Part shown: piece after piece, positions 16,396 through 22,064 of the stretch
Position numbering within the stretch: position 1 is the stretch's first letter
Layout: every line of letters begins with the position of its first letter
Assembly: GCA_003427395.1 (NCBI GenBank)
Contig: BFEA01000482.1
Location: forward strand, 1,147,848-1,169,911
DNA length: 22,064 nucleotides
Direction: 5' to 3'
Source: Chara braunii
Lineage: Eukaryota > Streptophyta > Charophyceae > Charales > Characeae
Position numbers and translations under genes: made by a program
The notes under the pieces: model-generated
Database searches by the model: none
Told to the model about the DNA's origin: nothing
The model's input: only the letters and a program-made list of their open reading frames with translations

Positions 16396-16551
16396 TGAGC
16401 AATCTTTAAGACAGAGTAGTGAGTCATAACATACTTTAACTTTTTGAATGATAGATAACTCACAGTCTTTGTCCCACAACCAAGGTTTTTCTTTCTTTAA
16501 CAGTCTTCTGATAGGAACAACTATCAAGAAGAAGTTTCTGACGAACTTCTT

Positions 16552-17285
16552 CTAATAAGTAGCAAGTCCTAGGAAAGGCCCGAGTTCAATAACAATCTTA
16601 GGTTGAGGCCAATCTCTGATTGCTATTATTTTCTTCTCTTCAGGCCTTAGTCCTTCTTTATTCACTATGTGCCCTAGGTATAATACTTTAGGCTTAGTGA
16701 ATTCAGACTTCTTCGGATTCAATTTGAAGTTGCCCTCGCGCAACTTCTGCAAGACCATTCGTAATTGTTTTTCATTATCCTCTAGTGTTTTGCTATACAC
16801 TAGAATGTCATCGAGATACACTATTACGAACTGGTCAAGCCATTGACGAAACAACTCATTCATTGATCTTTGAAAGGTTGCACGCGCATTGGTCAGACCG
16901 AAAGGCATAACCACGAACTCGTAGTGACCATACCTAGCTCGGAAAGTCGTCTTGTGTTGATCCTCAGGAGCCACCTCAATCTGGTGATACCCTGATTTGA
17001 AATCAATCTTATTGAAGTCTCTACACCCCTACAACTAATCCAATAGATCGTCAATGCGCGGAAAAGGTTCCACGTTTTTAACCGTGATGGAATTCAGGCC
17101 ACGATAATCAATACATAAACGGAGTTCACCTTCCTTTTTGGGCACGAATAAGACAGGCACACCATACGGAGATGAGCTAAGGGTGAATCCATCCTTTATC
17201 AGTAAGTTCTTGCAACTGCTTCCTCAGTTCCTCATGTTCCTTGGGAGACATCCAGTAGATGGGACCCTTGGGAATCTTGCTTCCG
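16552..17285 (-). pseudogene. Reverse transcriptase of element C
   Basis: [19 protein letters not shown] and DKGWIHP in one frame, then a frameshift near 17190, [44 protein letters not shown] (first catalytic Asp), MPFGLTNARATFQ, YLDDILVYSK (about 16800-16828) and the thumb (LYLGHIVNKEGLRPEE). TAG codons at 17035-17037 and 17029-17031 sit where the family normally has Gln, fitting CAG to TAG. The frame ends at TAG 16552-16554. Confidence 0.88.
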
Positions 17286-17326
17286 GGAATGATCTCGATG
17301 GTGTGCTTGAAAGCACGCTCAGTAAT

Positions 17327-17897
17327 TCACGTCGGCTCAGTCTGCAAGTCCTTGTACTCATCAAGAAGTTTCTCGATAGAAGGTGGATAGGATGAAGAAC
17401 ATTCACCAACTCGCTTAACAAGCACCATCATCACCTCCTGATCCAACTTCTTTACTACCATTGATCGAAAAGTTGGGTAACTCATACAACAGAAAAACAG
17501 AGTAGAGTCAGAGCCAGACTTATGATACAACTTTATCGCACGCAATTCGGACTTCTCGTCCTTGAGTTTGACAATTTTATCTTTGAACTTAACTTCTGGG
17601 CCGGCTTCCTCATGCCAATCCATACCCAAAATTCTTCTCAATTAGGAAGGATATCTCGTATAGAATCTTCTTACCTTCCTTAGTCCGAAAATAACATTTA
17701 ACACGGTCGACGTATTGAGAGACGGTGATCGTCCTCTTGTCATCCAGAATAAACATGATAGGTCGAGGTAGATCTTTTACCTTCATTCCCATATGCAATT
17801 TTTGAATTGCCTTTTCTGAGATATAAGACTGCGTCGATCCCGGATCTAACAGTGCACCAACTCGCGTGTGTGTAATCTCAATATCCGCAATCATCAA
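17327..17897 (-). pseudogene. Protease of element C
   Basis: ALLDPGSTQSYIS carries the catalytic Asp of a retropepsin with D-P-G-S in place of the usual D-S-G-A/T. The frame 17897-17610 ends in NFGYGLA; the matching second-half motif ILGMDWH starts in the neighbouring frame (17641-17327), so a one-base indel near 17640 splits the domain. Confidence 0.82.
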
Positions 17898-18173
17898 CTC
17901 ACCCTTAGTGTTCGCTTTCTTTGACCACGAACTCCGTAATGCTATGAGTTAATTTCCAAGCTCATCAAGGGAATCGTCCAGTGAGACAGAGCAAAGAACA
18001 GTGTCAGGGTGCTCTGGACAACGGGCGAAAGAAGAGCCATCATTTGCCTTAAAGAGTCGAAGAGGTAGAAGGGGTTGTAGGCGCCTTACCTTTATCTTCG
18101 TCTACACCCTTCGACTCAGTAGGAGCAAATGTTACTCCTACTGGCTGCTCGCTTTTGGGTTCCTAATAAGCGA

Positions 18174-18215
18174 ACACCAGGCTATAACATCCCCCACGGC
18201 GCCACACTTGAGGCA
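18174..18215 (-). other. Degenerate CCHC knuckle of element C Gag
   Basis: Reads C-L-K-C-G-A-V-G-D-V-I-A-W-C: CX2CX4-D-X4C, with the knuckle His replaced by Asp. It is in the same frame as the Gag core, beyond several stops, so it marks the original Gag C-terminus. Confidence 0.72.
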
Positions 18216-18700
18216 CTAACGGTTGTCCATTTTGGACTACCACTCCTCATGTGTGATGTTCATTTTCTCTCAGGGCTTCCCGAATGCTATTTTGGGATGC
18301 TCAGGAAACGATCGTGGCCTCTTCTTCTTCCAATGGGTCTGGCCTCCCTTGTTGGCCATCACGGCAGTGACATCACCCTTCCCAGATCCACTGCCGCCAC
18401 TAGCGAGTCCTTTCTCAGTTTCCTCGAGGGGCAGCCTCTCTACAGTATCATCATTAAAAACAACCAACATATGGTCCTGGCGTTTTTATCGCCAGAGAAA
18501 CCGCTTACCATACCCACCAGCCGGTCCTGACTTGACTACCGAAGCGTACGATCCCTTTACCTGTGCAGTCATTTGCTCTCGTTGGAAAGCGAAATCGCAA
18601 AACTGTCGATAGTTATACTTCCCAGACTTTGATTCTGCCACGAGCTATCCGCGAATAGGCTCGGGTAAAGCACGTGAGTAGATATAAAGGACCTGGTTGT

Positions 18701-19270
18701 CCTGAAGGTTCAGTCCAAGTACCTGCAATAGACAATCAACTTCACGCAACAGTGAATCAACTGAAGACCAACGCTTTTGGCCAATGGTGGTGAACTCATC
18801 GAAAGCTTTATCGGTTCTCGTCTTGACGAGAAATCTGTCCTTAATATCGGTTGTCGTCTTGTCGAGAAATCTCTCCTTAATCTTTTGGAGAAATTGTCTG
18901 AGAGCAAGTGTTTTGGCCCACTCACCTATGTCCTCAAACCCAGCAACATTGGCTTCGGCCAACACCCACTCCTTGGCCACTCCTCCCAGACAAGACGTGG
19001 AGAAAGCGACTTGACTTTGGGGCTCAACGGGTGTTGTCCCACAGTAAGTCTGGATTTCCGCAATCCACAACAACAGATTCTCCTCCTTATTACTGTGTGT
19101 GAATGGCAATTTCATCTTTACCTTTTCTTTCTTCTTCGACTTTTCACTTTCTTTGGCCGACTCTTCCTTCTTTTCGGTAGGTTCTTGTTTCTTCTTTGCC
19201 TGTTTCTCAGACTCTTTCTTTGAGGGTCCCGGTTTCTCTACCATTCGTATTGCATCTTTCATGAGTTTCT
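18701..19270 (-). repeat. 570-bp tandem repeat, unit nearer the Gag C-terminus
   Basis: Matches 19271-19840 without indels; I count about 30 mismatches in 570 (about 95% identity), mostly transitions. Encodes linker plus Gag core. Within each unit a 36-bp sub-repeat (IKERFLDK / IKDRFLVK) also occurs. Confidence 0.95.
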
Positions 19271-19840
19271 CCTGAAGGTTCAGTCCAAGTACCTGCAACA
19301 GACGATCAACTTCACGCGACAGTGAATCAACTGAAGACCAACGCTTCTGGCCAATGGTGGTGAGCTCATCGAAATCTTTATCGGTTCTCATCTTGACGAG
19401 AAATCTGTCCTTAATATCGGTTGTCGTCTTGTCGAGAAATCTCTCCTTAATATCTTGGAGAAATTGTCTGAGAGTAAGTGTTTTTGCCCACTCACCTATG
19501 TCCTCGAACCCAGCAGCATTGGCTTCGGCCAACACCCATTCCTTGGCCACTCTTCCCAGACAAGACGTGGAGAAAGCGACCTGACTTTCGGGCTCAATGG
19601 GTGCTGTCCCACAGTAAGTCTGGATTTCCGCAATCCACAACAACAAATTTTCCTCCTTATTACTGTATGTGAATGGCAATTTCATCTTTACCTTTTCTTT
19701 CCTCTTCGGCTTCTCACTTTCTTTGGCCGACTCTTCCTTCTTTTCAGTAGGTTCTTGTTTCTTCTTTGCTGGTTTCTCAGACTCTTTCTTTGAGGGTCCC
19801 GGTTTCTCTACCGTCCGTATTGCATCTTTCATGAGTTTCT
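19271..19840 (-). repeat. 570-bp tandem repeat, unit nearer the Gag N-terminus
   Basis: Partner of 18701-19270; exactly 190 codons, so the frame passes through both units. CCTG begins each unit and also follows the second at 19841, a 4-bp microhomology at the breakpoints. Confidence 0.95.
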
Positions 19841-20435
19841 CCTGGGGTGGTTTCCTATCTTCCCCCTTCGTCTCCTCCTCAAAATTTACCTTATCCTTTC
19901 CCTTCACCAGTCTTGTCACAATATGCAAGGAGACGGTATTAGCATCGATCTTTCTCTCAAGATGAACAAGGTAGGCCATAATAGATTGCAATACGAACGA
20001 GAGGTCAATTTCCACGTCCTCGAAATTAAATTTTTCTCTCATTTCTTCTAACATCCTCTCTTGCTGCTCTTTTTCTTCTTTCCTCTTCCGATACTCTTCA
20101 ATCTTCCTTCGTTCGTCTGTAAGGGATTTCTCTAATTGTCTAATGTTTTCCTCCATTGTCTCTATTGAGAAATCCTTTCTTTCCTCTTCCTTTTCTTCCA
20201 TTTTCTACTCCATTCTTTCGAATTGCTTGGCGACGAGACTGTCAAAGGCACTACGCCCTTGTCTGACGAGTTCTTCAACTCGCTGCCCGGTTTCCAGCAT
20301 CTCAACACCAGTTTCCGCGGCTTCAGGTCAAGCCTTTGCAGCTCGCAGGTTGAACTGCCCGAGAACTTGCTGTTCAGTTGCTTGACCGGCATCGTGTAAC
20401 TCACCAAGCAACTGGTGAAGAAGGCCCTTCAACAT

Positions 20436-21416
20436 TTGCCTTTTCGCGTCAATCTGACCACGGGTTTTCAGTTCCCCCCCTTCGGTATCAGCGTATCAGC
20501 GTAGACCATAAGAGGGATAGGAAAGAAAAGTGAAGGAATGAACCGGGTCAGGATGGAGAAACACAGGCATTTCCATAGAGAGTTCATTTCGCCCGCATGT
20601 ATTTACTGCACAATAAATAGAAATTAAAGACAAAAATAAATTCCACAGTACACGCGACGTCTATAGCAACTTTTCAGCAAGAAGTTATCAGAAGAATCAA
20701 GTTTCCAAGTCTTTCCTAAGTTCTAACTTTGTTGTCTATTCTTTGTGATGACGGTCTACAACTACAGGTACCGCAGCCACGGCCAGTGTGATCAAGACGA
20801 CAACACAAGTGTAAGTATGCACAGCATCCACAGACAACCAACAGGTAAGTAGAACCAACACATAACACAATCAATGGTTAGCTCACTTCTCGATCATCTG
20901 CAGCAGCAATACAATCCAAGTGCACATTCACACCTGCAACAGCCCTTACGCATGCCACGTGTCACCCCTGGCATGCAAACGCAACAATTCTGCCACATCA
21001 GCATCAAAGACCGAAGCGGTCTACAAGGAGGGATGCCACGTCACAATGCAGGTCTGTCTTACACTCAACACCAGCATACCACGTCAGCACGTCAACAGCA
21101 AGTGACAGAGGTACGTGCCACGTCAGACCGTGCCCTGCATGCCACATAAACAGTGTGCCACATCAGCGGTACCAGTGCCACATCAGCCTGTTGCCAACGC
21201 AGCTCTTCAATCTTCAGCGTAGCCTCGTCATCATCTTCAAGGGACAGCTGCTTGCACGTGCATTACTACCATGTCTAGTCTTGCGGTGTTACCGCGCGCG
21301 TTAATAAACGCGTTTTGTTTTGCACATGCGGCACTTCCCACTTACCTGGGTGCCACGTCAGCACCTGACAGCAGACAGCAGATTGTAATGGAGAGGTTAG
21401 CTCGAATATTAAATTG
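20436..21416 (-). other. Long leader of element C
   Basis: About 980 bp lie between the Gag start and the presumed LTR edge. No coding domain was recognised. The plus strand shows repeated GCCACGTCA and GCCACATCAGC motifs (20938-21365), two adjacent GC-rich hairpins (21283-21310), and an 8-bp tandem repeat TATCAGCG at about 20486-20501. No standard primer-binding site was found. Confidence 0.55.
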
Positions 21417-22064
21417 TAATGAAACCAAGTCTAACAGATACTCGTCAGTCGTCGAACACCAGTAGACTCAACATCTGCAACATAGTCTCCAATTACCGTG
21501 AAATGTGATCTGAAACAGTAACTTGTCATCAATAGACGAGGAGAGAGGAGGGAGGATAGACAAAGGAGAAGGTGGGCGAGAAGTACAATACATCACACAA
21601 GAATAATCCCATCAAACCCACTCCTTCTCCGGGCTTCTTCCTCCTCTCCACATCAGAAACAGTGTAACAAATGTAGTAATCCTGGCCACACAGAAGTGCC
21701 ACGTGACACTCTCATCTCATGAAGACCGTGAAGACACAGCAGAGTATCATGACGACGTCAAACTCAGGTGAGTACCCGAAACCAATCATCCACAGATCCC
21801 GATCTTCCTCCTCCTCACAACCAGTCACCTCATGTAGACAGCGTGGACAATGCCACGGCAGCAGTCAAGACAGTTGGCATTTGCCACATCATCAATGAAG
21901 ACCACTGGCAGTGCCTCATCAGCATGTAGCATAGACCAGAAGCAGCGCCACATCATCATGCAATGTATTACCATAGGCAGCGCCACATCATCATGCAATG
22001 TAGACCATAGGCAGCGCCACATCATCATGCAATGGAGACCTGAGGCAGCGCCACATCATCATGC
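21417..22064 (-). repeat. Candidate 5' LTR of element C, cut by window edge
   Basis: Direct repeat of 13147 onward. The lower-coordinate edge is where homology starts (TAATGAA), which would be the 3' end of the LTR on the element's strand; the other end is outside the window. A local difference occurs around 21665-21712, where this copy has an intact GCCACGTGAC motif. Confidence 0.65.
21947..22064 (+). repeat. 34-bp minisatellite in the right LTR of element C
   Basis: Three full units and the start of a fourth, same sequence as 13667-13982; the first is 35 bp because of an extra base (TATTACC instead of TAGACC). The array runs off the window. Confidence 0.92.

Larger units (their letters stand above)
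14592..17897 (-). pseudogene. pol: Pol polyprotein of element C
   Basis: A second chromovirus family on the minus strand, with protease, RT, RNase H, integrase, GPY/F module and chromodomain remnants in that order from 17897 down to 14592. It differs clearly from A/B (for example FVIVYLDDILVYSKTLED and KLSDKLTTL). Breaks: frameshift between protease halves near 17640, TGA 17327-17329, a frameshift near 17190, TAG at 17035-17037 and 17029-17031, TAG 16552-16554, frameshifts in RNase H including one from a 19-bp duplication, TAG 14955-14957, and a frameshift in the chromodomain. Dead copy. Confidence 0.9.
18174..20435 (-). pseudogene. gag: Gag of element C with internal duplication
   Basis: The main open stretch is 20201-18645 (518 codons). 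The same frame extends upstream to ATG 20433-20435 (MLKGLLHQLLGEL) across TAG 20205-20207 and TGA 20328-20330, and downstream across TAG 18645-18647, TAA 18486-18488, TGA 18270-18272 and two TAGs to the knuckle. The N-terminal third is a charged coiled coil (EEKEEERKDF, EEYRKRKEEKEQQERMLEEM). Then a Lys/Glu/Pro-rich linker and the Gag core (KLPFTYSNKEENLLLWI, VAKEWVLAEAN) occur twice as a tandem 190-codon duplication. Gag forms the particle around element RNA. Several stops fit CAG or CGA changed by C-to-T. Confidence 0.87.

Noticed and set aside
18777-19793. Plus-strand open frames of 112-148 codons, hydrophobic and Phe/Leu-rich
   Set aside because: Antisense shadows of the Lys/Glu-rich Gag of C; they recur only because of the 570-bp duplication.

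Overview
The window looks like transposon-filled nuclear DNA of a plant-lineage eukaryote. Almost everything recognisable is Ty3/gypsy LTR retrotransposon of the chromovirus type (gag with a CCHC knuckle, then protease, reverse transcriptase, RNase H, integrase and a C-terminal chromodomain). The wording of the polyproteins matches, from memory only and without a search, gypsy polyproteins that are very abundant in the charophyte alga Chara braunii. I take that as the likely source (inference). No tRNA, rRNA, CRISPR or bacterial-type operon is visible, and I see no convincing host gene.

Layout. (1) 1-4890, plus strand: element A, a decayed gag-pol whose 5' end lies outside the window. (2) 4906 to about 5440: one LTR with TATA box, preceded by a poly-purine tract. 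(3) 5507-10993, plus strand: element B, a second and better kept copy of the same family; its longest open stretch (7470-9779) carries protease, RT, RNase H and the integrase zinc domain. (4) 11023 to about 11569: a second LTR. A and B therefore form a head-to-tail array, internal-LTR-internal-LTR, sharing the middle LTR. (5) 11570-12800: no gene recognised. (6) 12802-13146: a GA-rich compound tandem repeat. (7) 13147 to beyond 22064, minus strand: element C, a different chromovirus family. Its gag (18174-20435) and pol (14592-17897) are enclosed by direct repeats (13147-13982+ and 21417-22064+) that I read as its LTRs; each carries a 34-bp minisatellite.

All three elements are defective, and comparing A with B shows how. 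Point nonsense changes are almost all C-to-T (or G-to-A on the other strand), as expected from deamination of methylated cytosine. Frame breaks often come from short tandem duplications (7, 19, 35 and 65 bp). A 570-bp tandem duplication in the gag of C stays in frame. Every chromodomain is broken: deleted in A, interrupted by a stop in B, frameshifted in C. None of the elements could move on its own as read here.

I found no clear new defence or metabolic system. The most unusual items are the in-frame 190-codon duplication in the gag of C, the dense ACGT-core (bZIP-type) motifs and related minisatellite in the LTR and leader of C, the GGCC palindrome series in the U3 of the A/B LTR, and the shared-LTR tandem array.
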